This document shows, one piece after another, positions 6,529 to 15,500 of a stretch of 36,749 nucleotides of DNA. Positions within the stretch are counted from its first letter, which is position 1. Each line of letters starts with the position of its first letter. Under the pieces are notes generated by a model. That model had not been told where the DNA came from, did not search any database, and saw only the letters and a program-made list of their open reading frames with translations. Both the position numbers and the translations under genes were made by a program. The stretch is from Mesorhizobium helmanticense (GTDB lineage: Bacteria; Pseudomonadota; Alphaproteobacteria; Rhizobiales; Rhizobiaceae), in the NCBI RefSeq assembly GCF_003034915.1, contig NZ_PZJX01000004.1, positions 1 to 36,749 on the forward strand. The letters run 5' to 3'.

Positions 6529-7560
6529 ATGGATACCCGCAACGCGGGGTTCGCCTCGCTAATTTTGGCTTTGTTGATTCTTGCAACTGTTACCGGCTGG
6601 GTTCACGCCGATACAAATTCGAGTCAAGTTGTGCGCGATCATCGCAAAATTGTTTTGGATCTGAATGTTGTTACACCCTCCCGGCTGCAGGGTGTCCTAC
6701 GGAAAGGTAAGATTGGCCTTCGCTTCGATTCTCACCGGAGGCGCCAAGATTTCTTCTATTTGATCACGACGCTCGACGGTCGTCTGATCCTCAGTGGTCG
6801 CTCTGAGGGTGGCAATGTTGTTTCAGCTTTCGGTGATCAGGCAACCGCAAAAAGCAAACGCGCTGATCTAGAAACATTTCGTGCTGAGGCTGAAGTGGCG
6901 CCGGCGTCCGACAAGGCGAAGATAAGCCGCCGGCAAGCTCTGCAGCCTCTTGTCGCAGAAAAGCTATTGTCAATCACTGACGTACAAGGAAATTTAGACG
7001 CAGTTCAACAGACAATTGCGTCGCCCGAATATGCATTGCTACCAACTCTTTCGGACCAGCTCGCCCAAGCTGGAATGATAGGTAACCTGTATCGCCCGTC
7101 ATTTGCATTGCACGCCGTAGGAATGGGAGCAACAACGTTGTTGGGGATGGCACCTGCCAGCCAACCAGGATTTCTCGCGCGTCAGAAACTGCCACCACGC
7201 ATCCGGCCCTTTGTCACCGGAAAAATCGGAGACCTCCTCGCGCCCCCAAACATATCTGGGTTTTGCTGGAACAAGGAAGACGGGGCGAATCTTGAACAAC
7301 TGCCACAGTGCCCTCCGGATCAGAATCAGTGCAACGTCGCGGGGCGCGACGGTCCGGCCGGTGATGAAGAAAATGGCTGCTACGGCCGCTGTGGCCCGGG
7401 TTGCACTTGTTGGAGTTCCCTCTGCGGGGACTGTTGTTTCAACGACAAATGCGCAGTTCACGACGCTATAACCCGCAAATGCAGCTGGAATCCAACATCC
7501 TGGGCTGCATGTGTCGTCGCCGGCAATCCAACTTGGCTCGTCGGCTTTGGTTGCTCCTAG
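6529..7560 (+). CDS. Secreted cysteine-rich protein with phospholipase-A2-like motifs
   Basis: GGGAGG at 6518-6523 lies five bases before ATG 6529. The 343-residue product opens with a signal peptide (FASLILALLILATVTGWVHA, likely cut before DTNSS). The middle (about residues 30-240) is not recognised. The last ~100 residues carry 14 cysteines. There, GCYGRCGPGC (around residue 283-292) is followed by GDCC and CAVHDAITRKC, with His311-Asp312. In phospholipase A2 a Y-G-x-C-G-x-G calcium loop is followed by C-C-x-x-H-D, the His-Asp being catalytic. The order and spacing here are similar, though CAVHD differs from the canonical form. It could be a secreted lipase-like effector or a disulphide-rich structural domain. 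It stands alone, and base composition is less GC-rich than neighbours, hinting at transfer. Confidence 0.7.
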   Translation: MDTRNAGFASLILALLILATVTGWVHADTNSSQVVRDHRKIVLDLNVVTPSRLQGVLRKGKIGLRFDSHRRRQDFFYLITTLDGRLILSGRSEGGNVVSAFGDQATAKSKRADLETFRAEAEVAPASDKAKISRRQALQPLVAEKLLSITDVQGNLDAVQQTIASPEYALLPTLSDQLAQAGMIGNLYRPSFALHAVGMGATTLLGMAPASQPGFLARQKLPPRIRPFVTGKIGDLLAPPNISGFCWNKEDGANLEQLPQCPPDQNQCNVAGRDGPAGDEENGCYGRCGPGCTCWSSLCGDCCFNDKCAVHDAITRKCSWNPTSWAACVVAGNPTWLVGFGCS

Positions 7561-7996
7561 TGCGAACTTATTGCGGACTGACAGCAACTGAACTTTCATC
7601 TGCCGGCGATGAGCCTCGGAAGTTGTTACCGCCTTTGCAAGGATGCTCCCGAACGCATGCCTGCGACGATGTTCGGATGAGGGGAACGTTCCCTCGTTGC
7701 GAACTCACCGATTGGGAACTTGCAGAAAGCATAACGCGAAGCGCGACGGACGCGGGGTATGCAATTGAGCTAGACCCAGCACCGGACACTGACAGGTTTC
7801 GGCGATGAGCCGATTATGAACGTGGCCCTGCGGCTGGGCCGCAGTTTCGATGGCCGCAGGGCCCGACCAGTGGTGCAGGGGGGTGAGCGCCGGCTAGCGA
7901 TCATGAGACGAGGGTGATCGCAGACGAAACATCAGATTTGAGCTACGGAGGCTGAATTCTGTTTAAGCGCCTGTGGCCCAAATAGGGTCGACTAAT
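7561..7996. other. Gap with a strong hairpin and no supported gene
   Basis: A 43-codon frame at 7677-7808 (MRGTFPRCELTDWELAESIT at its start) has protein-like content but only a weak ribosome binding site. Otherwise only the 7824-7863 hairpin is notable. Confidence 0.35.
7824..7863. terminator. Perfect 11-bp stem, 18-base loop
   Basis: GGCCCTGCGGC (7824-7834) pairs exactly with GCCGCAGGGCC (7853-7863). There is no T-run after it on either strand, so it may be a stabilising stem or a non-classical terminator. Confidence 0.35.
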
Positions 7997-8013
7997 TTGG
8001 CATCGTATTTGCA
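7997..8013 (+). promoter_or_regulatory. Sigma-54-type promoter
   Basis: TTGGCATCGTATTTGCA fits the -24/-12 consensus, with GG at 7999-8000 and GC at 8011-8012 exactly ten bases apart and the TTGCA box intact. The next plus-strand gene is Hsp20, about 270 bases away. The transcript would cover 8020-8280, which also holds the ROSE element. Confidence 0.5.
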
Positions 8014-8094
8014 ACTGCTCAGGCCGGGGCTTGGGACAGAGGGCTCGTCGGTCCGGGAATGGACCGGCGGGCTCTCCCACTCACCCGGCGGCCG

Positions 8095-8142
8095 TCATAG
8101 GATTTCCGGGCCGTTCCGTTTGAGCTGTGCGAGTGTTTCCAT
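8095..8142 (-). CDS. Possible 15-codon peptide with a strong ribosome binding site
   Basis: GGAGGGAG (8148-8155, minus strand) is five bases upstream of ATG 8142. The frame reads METLAQLKRNGPEIL and stops. It could be a leader peptide or the start of a gene truncated by a stop codon. The ribosome binding site is the only strong evidence. Confidence 0.2.
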   Translation of the reverse strand: METLAQLKRNGPEIL

Positions 8143-8204
8143 CGCTGCTCCCTCCAAAAAATTTTTTGCCTGCCCCTTGAATTCTTTCTTGACGTTCCAA
8201 AATC

Positions 8205-8285
8205 GATTGCCGTCGAGGCTTAGGCTCGACTGTTGGCGTCGCGGCGACGCTCTTTAACCCATGTTGCTTTACGGAGGATATGGCT
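8205..8285 (+). promoter_or_regulatory. ROSE RNA thermometer
   Basis: The leader of the Hsp20 gene has the hallmarks of ROSE elements. There are two stems upstream: GTCGAG/CTCGAC (8212-8230) and GCGTCG/CGACGC (8236-8250). A final stem follows in which CCAT pairs with ATGG (8259-8262 with 8280-8283). Within it the conserved TTGCT (8264-8268) faces the ribosome binding site GGAGGA (8273-8278). The 3' end is very close to the one known before Bradyrhizobium hspA. Heat opens the last stem and allows translation. A CTTGAC at 8188-8193 could be the -35 of an RpoH promoter, but no convincing -10 is seen. Confidence 0.85.
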
Positions 8286-8756
8286 ATGAGAAGCTTGGAT
8301 TATACCCCCCTTTACCGCTCGACGGTCGGCTTCGATCGTCTCTTCGACCTGCTCGATAACAGCGTGCGGACGGATTGGCCGCCGTACAACATCGAGAAAA
8401 CCGGTGATAACGACTACCGCATCACCATGGCAATTGCTGGCTTCACGCCTGAGGAGGTTGAGCTCACACAGCATGGCCCTGAATTGATCGTGGTCGGTCA
8501 AAAACAGACCGAGGAGAGCGATCGGCAAGTTCTGCACCGTGGTATGGCGACTCGCAACTTCAAACATGTCTTCAGGCTGGCAGACTATGTGAAGGTCGCG
8601 AATGCCTCGCTGGAGAGTGGCTTGCTGTCTGTCGACTTGGTGCGCGACATTCCTGAGGAATTGAAGCCGCGTCGAATCGGCATCAGCACGGATAAGCAGC
8701 CCTCGCAGAACAAGCAGATCAGCCAAGATACTCAGCCACAGAGCAAAGTAGCCTGA
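8286..8756 (+). CDS. Small heat-shock protein, Hsp20/alpha-crystallin family
   Basis: The protein (156 residues) begins MRSLDYTPLYRSTVGFDRLF, the usual opening of rhizobial class A small heat-shock proteins. The alpha-crystallin domain runs from PPYNIEKTGDNDYRITMAIA through HVFRLADYVKVANASLESGL to ELKPRRIGI. The tail is glutamine- and lysine-rich. It acts as an ATP-independent holdase chaperone forming oligomers in the cytoplasm. The start is taken as ATG 8286, seven bases after GGAGGA. The ATG at 8280 is only one base from that site and is paired in the ROSE stem. Translation should rise with temperature. The 8826 gene follows 69 bases on and may be co-expressed. Confidence 0.95.
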   Translation: MRSLDYTPLYRSTVGFDRLFDLLDNSVRTDWPPYNIEKTGDNDYRITMAIAGFTPEEVELTQHGPELIVVGQKQTEESDRQVLHRGMATRNFKHVFRLADYVKVANASLESGLLSVDLVRDIPEELKPRRIGISTDKQPSQNKQISQDTQPQSKVA

Positions 8757-8825
8757 TCAAAACGCAACAATCTGCGGTCCCCGCCCCCCGGCCGAGCCTG
8801 GAGGCACAGATTGCGGAGAACGGAG

Positions 8826-9284
8826 ATGACACCCGAAACCAAAGATTTCTTCGAAACCAAGTCAGGATATGCGGTCCCGCTCAGCATCAGGGAAACGCTC
8901 GGGAGTCCTGACGATGTACTCCACCATCCAAACATCAGCGTCGCCGAAAAACGTGCGTTGCTCGCCTCCTGGGCGTCCGATGTACGCGCCGTCCCCGGCG
9001 TCCCGATACTACGTCAGTGGGACAACGGGTCTGTCGCAATAATCGATGACATCCTGCGTGCTTTGTCGGCTCTTGACGGCGAGCAGCCAGACGAGGACCT
9101 GCGTTGTCGCTTCGATATGGCGAAGCGCGCGCCCTTCGCACGGCGTCCTCACAAGAAATGGATTTCGTGGGTGCGCCGCCGTGGACGGGACGACGACGAT
9201 CCACCACCGTGCCCGGTAAGAGCCCGTCTGCCCCACAACAACGGTGGGGGCGCGATAGTTTGGGCTGAGCCGGCCCTGGTGTAA
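8826..9284 (+). CDS. Stress-associated conserved hypothetical protein
   Basis: The start at ATG 8826 follows a GGAG sequence. The protein (152 residues) has a conserved core, DDVLHHPNISVAEKRALLAS, then WASDVRAVPGVPILRQWDNG and VAIIDDILRALSALD. Rhizobial genomes often carry this family directly behind small heat-shock genes, as here. The core looks like a helical bundle with a 'L-H-H-P ... E-K-R-A-x-L-A-S-W-A-S-D' signature. The tail is long, basic and proline-rich (FARRPHKKWISWVRRRGRDD) and may be poorly ordered. Its function is unknown. Co-location with Hsp20 suggests a role in heat or general stress. Confidence 0.75.
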   Translation: MTPETKDFFETKSGYAVPLSIRETLGSPDDVLHHPNISVAEKRALLASWASDVRAVPGVPILRQWDNGSVAIIDDILRALSALDGEQPDEDLRCRFDMAKRAPFARRPHKKWISWVRRRGRDDDDPPPCPVRARLPHNNGGGAIVWAEPALV

Positions 9285-9308
9285 GGGCGGCGATACTAAG
9301 GTCGCTAT

Positions 9309-9348
9309 CGGCGGTCGTCTAAAGCGTGTCATGGTTTGACGACCGCCG
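9309..9348. terminator. Perfect 11-bp stem, 18-base loop downstream of the heat-shock genes
   Basis: CGGCGGTCGTC (9309-9319) pairs with GACGACCGCCG (9338-9348). It lies 24 bases after the 8826 gene. No T-run follows. Its dimensions equal those of the hairpin at 7824-7863. Confidence 0.4.
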
Positions 9349-9544
9349 CCTCTTCCAGGCGCATCAATGCGCGTTGCGAGCCGGACGCGTGAAGCACTTG
9401 CGCGGAGAGGAAGATTTGCGCCACGCCCCATTGCAGGGATTTCCTAGAAGAGACGGACTAAGTGTCACCTGAAGGTCTACGAGATCGAGCAGGCGGAACC
9501 TTTGCGAGCACAAAACCTTCTCCAGTAAGCTAGGAGGAAAACCA

Positions 9545-10000
9545 ATGGCAAATCTAGGAAGACTGGCTATCGCGATGCTTGGCATTCTGGCCTACCAAAA
9601 TCGCGACAAGATCGGAGACTTGATCCGTGGTGCCGGAAATAGCGATCCAAACAATCCGCAAGGCGGGCTCTTGGATCAGTTGTCCAAGGGCGTCTCCGGG
9701 ACGGCGTTTGGGGACATCCTCGACCGCTTCAGAAAGGCAGGAGCGGGGCAGAAGGTGGATTCTTGGGTTGGTACCGGACCCAACCAGCCGATCGACCCAA
9801 AGGACGTGATGACGGCAATAGACGAGGACACTCTCACTTCCCTTTCGATGCAAACCGGTCTGTCGCGCGATGAGCTGATTGCTAGGATCACGAAAGACTT
9901 GCCTGAGGCGGTCGACAAGCTGACACCAAACGGCGAACTGCCAGCAGCGACCGATGAGGTTACACTCCTCGACCAGGTGGTGCCGCCACGCAGCTCCTAG
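9545..10000 (+). CDS. YidB-like protein (DUF937 family)
   Basis: An AGGAGG lies just upstream of ATG 9545. The protein has 151 residues and begins MANLGRLAIAMLGILAYQNR. It then has a glycine-rich linker, GGLLDQLSKGVSGTAFGDIL, and FRKAGAGQKVDSWVGTGPNQ, the recognisable core of YidB-like proteins. The helical end reads LTSLSMQTGLSRDELIARIT. The function of the family is not established. It is often found near stress or envelope genes. The gene stands alone, with no clear promoter in the upstream 190 bases. Confidence 0.85.
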   Translation: MANLGRLAIAMLGILAYQNRDKIGDLIRGAGNSDPNNPQGGLLDQLSKGVSGTAFGDILDRFRKAGAGQKVDSWVGTGPNQPIDPKDVMTAIDEDTLTSLSMQTGLSRDELIARITKDLPEAVDKLTPNGELPAATDEVTLLDQVVPPRSS

Positions 10001-11094
10001 CGGTGGATGGGGAGTAGGCCCGAAGATGGCAGTAGCTAGAAGGATCAGGAACGGGTCGCAAACGTCTGGATGTATGGCGCTTAGGCCAAGAGGGACGGCA
10101 AGGAACACGTCGTTCCACAGTATTGGAACGAGTACGCAGACGCGTTCGGTTGTCACGAGTTCCAGCACAACCACGGGAGACGTGCGGCTTGATGAAGGCC
10201 GAGTCGACATTCCCGGTGCGGAAGGCGCGGGCGTCACCGACTTTGGTGCATGGCAAGCCCCCATGGCCTGTTTCGGTCTTGCCAATGCACGTCCATGGCG
10301 GCGGTGAACGCAGCGAAAAGGTTGAGGAGCGCAGGGAGGATGCGATGAGTTCGTCTGGTGGAACGATTTCGGTTGGCCTAGCCGCAGGTTTCTGGTCCAT
10401 GCGTGGGGCGAAAGTGGATCGATAGCAGCGTTGATTCTCGGGCTCCCGCTGCACGCGTCCTAAGCCGGAACAATGCCGCTTGAGCCGAGACCGGCGCCGC
10501 CGTAGAAGGCGCGACACTAGATCCCTTACCTGCCGAGAACTTCCCATACGGCATTTTTGTCACAGATCCATTTTGATGAGCTTATCCGCAGCAGTCGGTC
10601 TTGATCCAGTATTCACCGTCGCTAATGTTCGTTATTGTGTGACTTGACGGGAAATTGGGCAAAGCACGCAAAGGCCACCGTCTGCTGCAACTTCGGCGGC
10701 CTATCAATCCCTCTTGATCATCGCGCGGCGGACTTCTGCATGGCCCCGCGGCTAGAAGACTACACGCTTCAGCCGCAGGGCCTTGTCCAGCGGTGCGGGA
10801 GTGGGGATTGCCGGCGGGTGAACATGAGCCAACAGGATTTTGCCGCGAAACATCAGAATGTACTACGCCGGCTTAATTCTCTTGAGCGCTAGCCCGATGA
10901 GAGCTGAAAACTGAACCGAAATGGTCAACAAAGTTGGCATCGCAATTGCATCGATGAAACTGAGGCAGGTGGAAGGGCCTGTCTCTTCGCAAATGGAGAG
11001 GCAGGCCTGTACTCGTTGTCAGCGCTACGGCATTCTCCGCACAGGATGCGGCGCTCATTCGCCTATTGCAGTTGTTCTTAGAGGGGGGAGGTAC
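10001..11094. other. Long gap without a recognisable gene
   Basis: I see no supported gene in 1.1 kb. A short frame at 10345-10425 (MSSSGGTISVGLAAGFWSMR at its start) has a good GGGAGG upstream but only 26 codons. A minus-strand stretch around 10050-10200 encodes a hydrophobic run (VCVLVPILWNDVFLAVPLGL) that may be a relic of a membrane protein, but its frame overlaps the YidB gene and has no start signal. Confidence 0.4.
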
Positions 11095-11265
11095 TTAGCG
11101 ATCCTGCTGCCGATCCTTAGATAACGTCTGCTTGTTCGACCACCAAATCACGTAGATCGATCCCACCTTCAAGACTGGGACGCGCCGATCACGTTCGCGA
11201 GTCCGCAGTTCTCGATACGTCTTCACCTTCAGGGTGCCTTTCGGCAACTTGATCCGCAACGCCAT
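11095..11265 (-). CDS. Possible small basic protein, 56 residues
   Basis: From ATG 11265 (GGGAAA upstream on the minus strand) the frame reads MALRIKLPKGTLKVKTYREL, then RVPVLKVGSIYVIWWSN and a charged tail. It is very basic and has the composition of a small nucleic-acid-binding or ribosome-associated protein, but I recognise no family. It could be a chance frame. Confidence 0.35.
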   Translation of the reverse strand: MALRIKLPKGTLKVKTYRELRTRERDRRVPVLKVGSIYVIWWSNKQTLSKDRQQDR

Positions 11266-11427
11266 CTGATTTCCCATGCTGTGCGGCGCAATATTCTGGT
11301 TCCACCAATGCAGGTCAATTCACGACTTGCTGAAATGCATAGCTCGCTTCTGCCTGGCACGGCCGTCGGGCGCCTAAAAAACCCCGGATCGATTGCGCGT
11401 GTCAAATAGGATGCAATCGGGTGTCCG

Positions 11428-11910
11428 CTACGCCAGGCTAACCTTTGCCACGCTGTCTTTGAAGTCTTCCTTGGGATCCCCTATGCCGAGAAACAACTTT
11501 ATACCGGCAACGACGCTGGAAGCGTCGTTCCAGATTTCCGCCTCAGTCGGATCGAACCGCAGCAAGCAGAGCTTAGGATCGTCCTGCCCTTGCTCAAACC
11601 AGGCCGCGACTAAGCGATTCCACAGTCGATCAATCGTGGCGCGGTCATTGTCAGTCTGTAGAGTGCCATGGACGGTCGCGAAAAGGTCATGGCCTTTCGC
11701 CGCGTAAACAAGGGTCGCCGATTTTGGGCTTGAGGCGGCGTTCTCTGCAAGTTCGGTATCTTTTGCGGTGAAGAAGTAAATGACCTTCCGATCACCGTCG
11801 AACTGCGCTGTCATGGGCCGGGGATCTACGCCCGGAAGCCCGACCATGGCCGTCATATCTGAGCGGATTGACTTCCAGAACCGTCCTTCGAATTCGTGAT
11901 TGTCGTGCAT
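11428..11910 (-). CDS. Pyridoxamine 5'-phosphate oxidase-like general stress protein
   Basis: The product has 160 residues; ATG 11910 is preceded by AGGAG eight bases upstream. It fits the general stress protein 26 type of flavin-binding split barrel: FWKSIRSDMTAMVGLPGVDP at the start, PMTAQFDGDRKVIYFFTAKD, SATLVYAAKGHDLFATVHGT, then DNDRATIDRLWNRLVAAWFE and LLRFDPTEAEIWNDASS. Such proteins bind FMN or a related cofactor, and most have no proven reaction. An EcfG-type promoter lies 25 bases upstream (11935-11959), so expression should follow the general stress response. It is transcribed alone. Confidence 0.9.
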   Translation of the reverse strand: MHDNHEFEGRFWKSIRSDMTAMVGLPGVDPRPMTAQFDGDRKVIYFFTAKDTELAENAASSPKSATLVYAAKGHDLFATVHGTLQTDNDRATIDRLWNRLVAAWFEQGQDDPKLCLLRFDPTEAEIWNDASSVVAGIKLFLGIGDPKEDFKDSVAKVSLA

Positions 11911-11934
11911 ATCGTGGCTCCTGTGAGTCAGCCA

Positions 11935-11959
11935 AACGTCGCGGTGGGGCCAAGGTTCC
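11935..11959 (-). promoter_or_regulatory. EcfG (general stress sigma factor) promoter
   Basis: On the minus strand, GGAAC (11955-11959) and CGTT (11935-11938) are separated by exactly 16 bases, matching the alphaproteobacterial EcfG consensus. It lies directly upstream of the stress protein gene. Confidence 0.75.
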
Positions 11960-12594
11960 TATTCCTGCCGGGATCAGTGTCGCCAGAGCGCAGCGTTATA
12001 GAGGACGGCGACATCATGGCTCACCGCTGAAGCCACTGGCGTCTTCCTTGCCGTGCGTCGTGCCTCCAGATTCCTCTGGAAGGGCAAGTCGCAATGATCC
12101 GGAATGATTGAGATTCTGGCCGAGGCGGGGGATAGGTGTGACGGCGGAAAAGGGCGGGGGGCGCCTCAGCATTTGCTTGAGGGAAGCTCATGCTCCGCCG
12201 TCACGAGCCTCAACCGGGTTCGACCGCAGATGCTCCAGAAAGGCGGAGACGAAAAGGTCCAAGTCCATTCGCAATCAACGGCGCGAGTTTGATTAGTCAG
12301 CTTCGGCTGTGTCGCCATTTGCGGCGTCTTTTCGATACCGCCAGCGTTTTGTGGCGTCGCTTGTACAGCCCTGTCTAGAAAGCCGGTTGCATGCCTTCAG
12401 TTGCGGGTTGCTCGAGCATGGGGTTTGGTGGGATCGCAACGCTTTGAGACATGACGCTCTCCGTTTTGCTTCGATCAGGCGAACGACCGGAGCCCTCCCA
12501 AAGTTCCAAAAGCTGCTGATCTGCAGTGACCGCCTGAAGGGTCCATTCAATCGTCGGCTCCAGACAGACTATCAGCAACTCACGATGGAACCTT
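11960..12594. other. Gap without a supported gene
   Basis: A minus-strand frame at 12375-12452 (MSQSVAIPPNPMLEQPATEG, 25 codons) has GGAG six bases upstream, but it is too short to call. A plus-strand frame at 12104-12292 has no good start signal. I recognise nothing else. Confidence 0.35.
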
Positions 12595-15500
12595 GTGCCG
12601 CCAGATCGCATTAATGGCGTTGCATCAACTGGGGCTATTATGGGGGCCACCGTCGACCACGAGCTGGAGACTAGCCTGCACCGCTCGGAGGTGTTAGCGG
12701 CGCTGGGCGATCGCATTCGAGAAATCGACGATCCTGGAGAACTGGCATACGCGGCAGCACAATTGCTAGGCAGGCAACTCAATGTCAGTCGAGCTGGCTA
12801 CGGAACGATCGATCTCGAGCGGGAGACGATCACCATCGAACGAGATTGGAACGCGCCGGGCATAAAGAGCTTGGCGGGGATACTTCATTTTCGGGATTAC
12901 GGCTCGTACATCGAAGATTTGAAGCGGGGCGAGACTGTCGTTTTCGACGATGCTGAAAAGGATCCTCGGACGAAGGCTCATGCTGACGCGCTGAAAGCTA
13001 TCAGCGCTCAATCGGTCATCAACATGCCGGTGACTGAGCATGGCGGCCTGGTTGCGCTGCTTTATTTGAATCACGCCAGGCCTCGACGCTGGACACCCGA
13101 CGAAATCAACCTGATTTCGGAAGTTGCCAACCGTATGCGTACGGCGACCGAGCGCCTGCGCGCCGAGCGAGCGCTGCGCGAAAGTGCCGAGCGTCTGACC
13201 TTTCTCGATAAGCTCGGCAAGGAAACCGCTGATGCGACCAACGCCGACGCCGTCATGCAAGTCACAACCCGGCTGATCGGAGAACACCTTCGTGTCTCCA
13301 TCTGCGCCTACGCAGACATGGAGCCGGACCAGCACCATTTCACCATTCGCGGCGACTGGAGTGCCCCGGGTTCGCCCAGTATCGTCGGCTACTACAGCCT
13401 GGCGGGTTTTGGGCGCCTCGCTGTCGCCAACCTTAGCGCCGGGCGGCCGCTTGTAGTCAACGACAACCTCGCGGAACTAGCGCCCGAGGAAGCAAAGACG
13501 TTCCAAGATATCGGCATCGCGGCAACTATCTGCATGCCGCTGGTCAAGCAGGGTCGGCTGACCGCGCTGATGGCAATTCACGATAGGCATTCGCGTTTGT
13601 GGTCGCAACGTGAACTGGCCTTGCTGACTGAGGTGACTGAGCGCTGCTGGGCCCACATAGAGCGGGTTCGCTCCGAGCAGGGGGCCAGGGCCAGCGAGGA
13701 GCGTCTGCGGCTGGCGACAGACGCGGCCGCCATCGGCACATGGGACTATGACCCCGTGAGGAGGGATCTCCGCTGGGACGACAGGTGCAAGGCTCTGTTC
13801 GGGCTACCACCCGACGCCGCGGTCAACTACGAGGAAGCATTCTTGGCGGGCTTGCATCCTGAGGATCGAGATCGGGCGGACGAGGCTGTACGGAGAGCGC
13901 TCACGCCCGGAGAATCTTCCCGATATGACATCGAGTATCGCACCATAGGCCTGCACGATGGAAAAGAGCGATGGGTCGCAGCCACGGGCGACGCATTTTT
14001 TGAAGACGGGAGAGCGGTCCGCTTCATAGGCACGACGATTGACATAACCCGACAAAAGCTGGTTGAGCGCCATCTCCAGATCATGAACGCTACAGGAGCC
14101 GCAGTGGCGGCCGAGCTCGACTTGGAGCGGATCGTGCAAACAGTTACGGACGCCGGCGTGGAATTGTCGGGAGCGCAATTCGGGGCATTCTTCTATAATG
14201 TGTTCGACGATCAGGGTGGCAGCTACATGCTCTATGCCTTGTCAGGCGCGTCCCGGTCGGCCTTCGAGAACTACCCGATGCCACGCAACACGGCCGTATT
14301 CGCCCCCACCTTTCTTGGAACCGGCGTGGTTCGCTCCGACGATATCCTGCAAGACCCGCGCTACGGCAGAAATTCACCCAACATGGGAATGCCGAAGGGT
14401 CATCTTCCTGTTCGCTCCTATTTGGCGGTGCCGGTCACAGCGCGCTCAGGCGAAGTGCTTGGCGGACTATTCTTCGGGCATGCCGAAACCGGCGTTTTCG
14501 GAGCCGAACACGAGTCGGCGCTACTCGGACTTGCAGGACATGCCGCGACGGCAATTGACAATTCCCGCTTGTTCAAGGCGCTGCAGACCCTCAACGCCAC
14601 GCTCGAGCAACGTGTGCTCGACGCGGTTGCCGAGCGTGCCAGAGCGGAAGAGCATCTTCGGCAGGCACAGAAGATGGAAGCTGTCGGCCAACTCACCGGT
14701 GGGATAGCGCATGACTTCAACAACATGCTCGCCGTCATCATTGGCGGCCTTAATCTTGTGCAGCGCAAGCTTAGAAAGGGCGATACGAACGTCCAGAGTT
14801 TCGTTGAGGGGGCGATAGAGGGCGCTCAACGTGCGGCGGAACTTACCAAGCGGCTTCTGGCTTTTGCACGCCAGCAACCGCTAGCGCCGAAACGCCTCAA
14901 TCCAAACCGTTTGGTCGGCGGTATGAGTGAATTGCTGAACCGGACGCTGGGCGAAACCATTGAGGTTGAGACTGTGCTCGCCGCAGGCCTTTGGCAGGTG
15001 AAGGTCGATTCTGCGCAGCTTGAAAACGCTCTCCTCAACCTCTCGGTCAATGCCCGTGATGCGATGCCTGCAGGCGGAAAATTGACCATCGAGACCTCCA
15101 ACGCCTACATCGATGACCGATATGCGAGAGAAAATGCAATCGCCCCCGGCCAGTATGTACTCATCGCGGTCACCGACACCGGCACCGGAATGTCAGAGGA
15201 TGTCAGGGCCAAAGCCTTCGATCCATTTTTCACCACGAAGGGCGTTGGTAAGGGAACGGGCCTGGGACTCAGCCAAGTCTATGGCTTCGTGCGGCAGTCA
15301 GGCGGTAGCGTCAAAATCTACTCAGAACCAGGCCACGGAACTACTTTGAAAATTTACCTGCCGCGCTCGTATGACCGGGTAGAAGAGGAAACTGTCTCGA
15401 GACCGACAGAGGAGTATCCGGGCCGCGCGGAAGAAGTCATCATGATTGTCGAGGACGAGGAACGCGTTCGTCTTATGGCAGCCGAGGCGCTGCGCGAGCT

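Noticed and set aside
9496..9520. EcfG promoter before the YidB-like gene
   Set aside because: GGAAC is present but the -10 is CTTC at a 17-base spacing instead of CGTT.
9554..10285. Minus-strand frame of 243 codons
   Set aside because: It is opposite the YidB-like gene for most of its length. Only a hydrophobic stretch near 10100 is noteworthy.
12588..12625. EcfG promoter before the hybrid kinase
   Set aside because: GGAAC and CGTT are 26 bases apart, too far.
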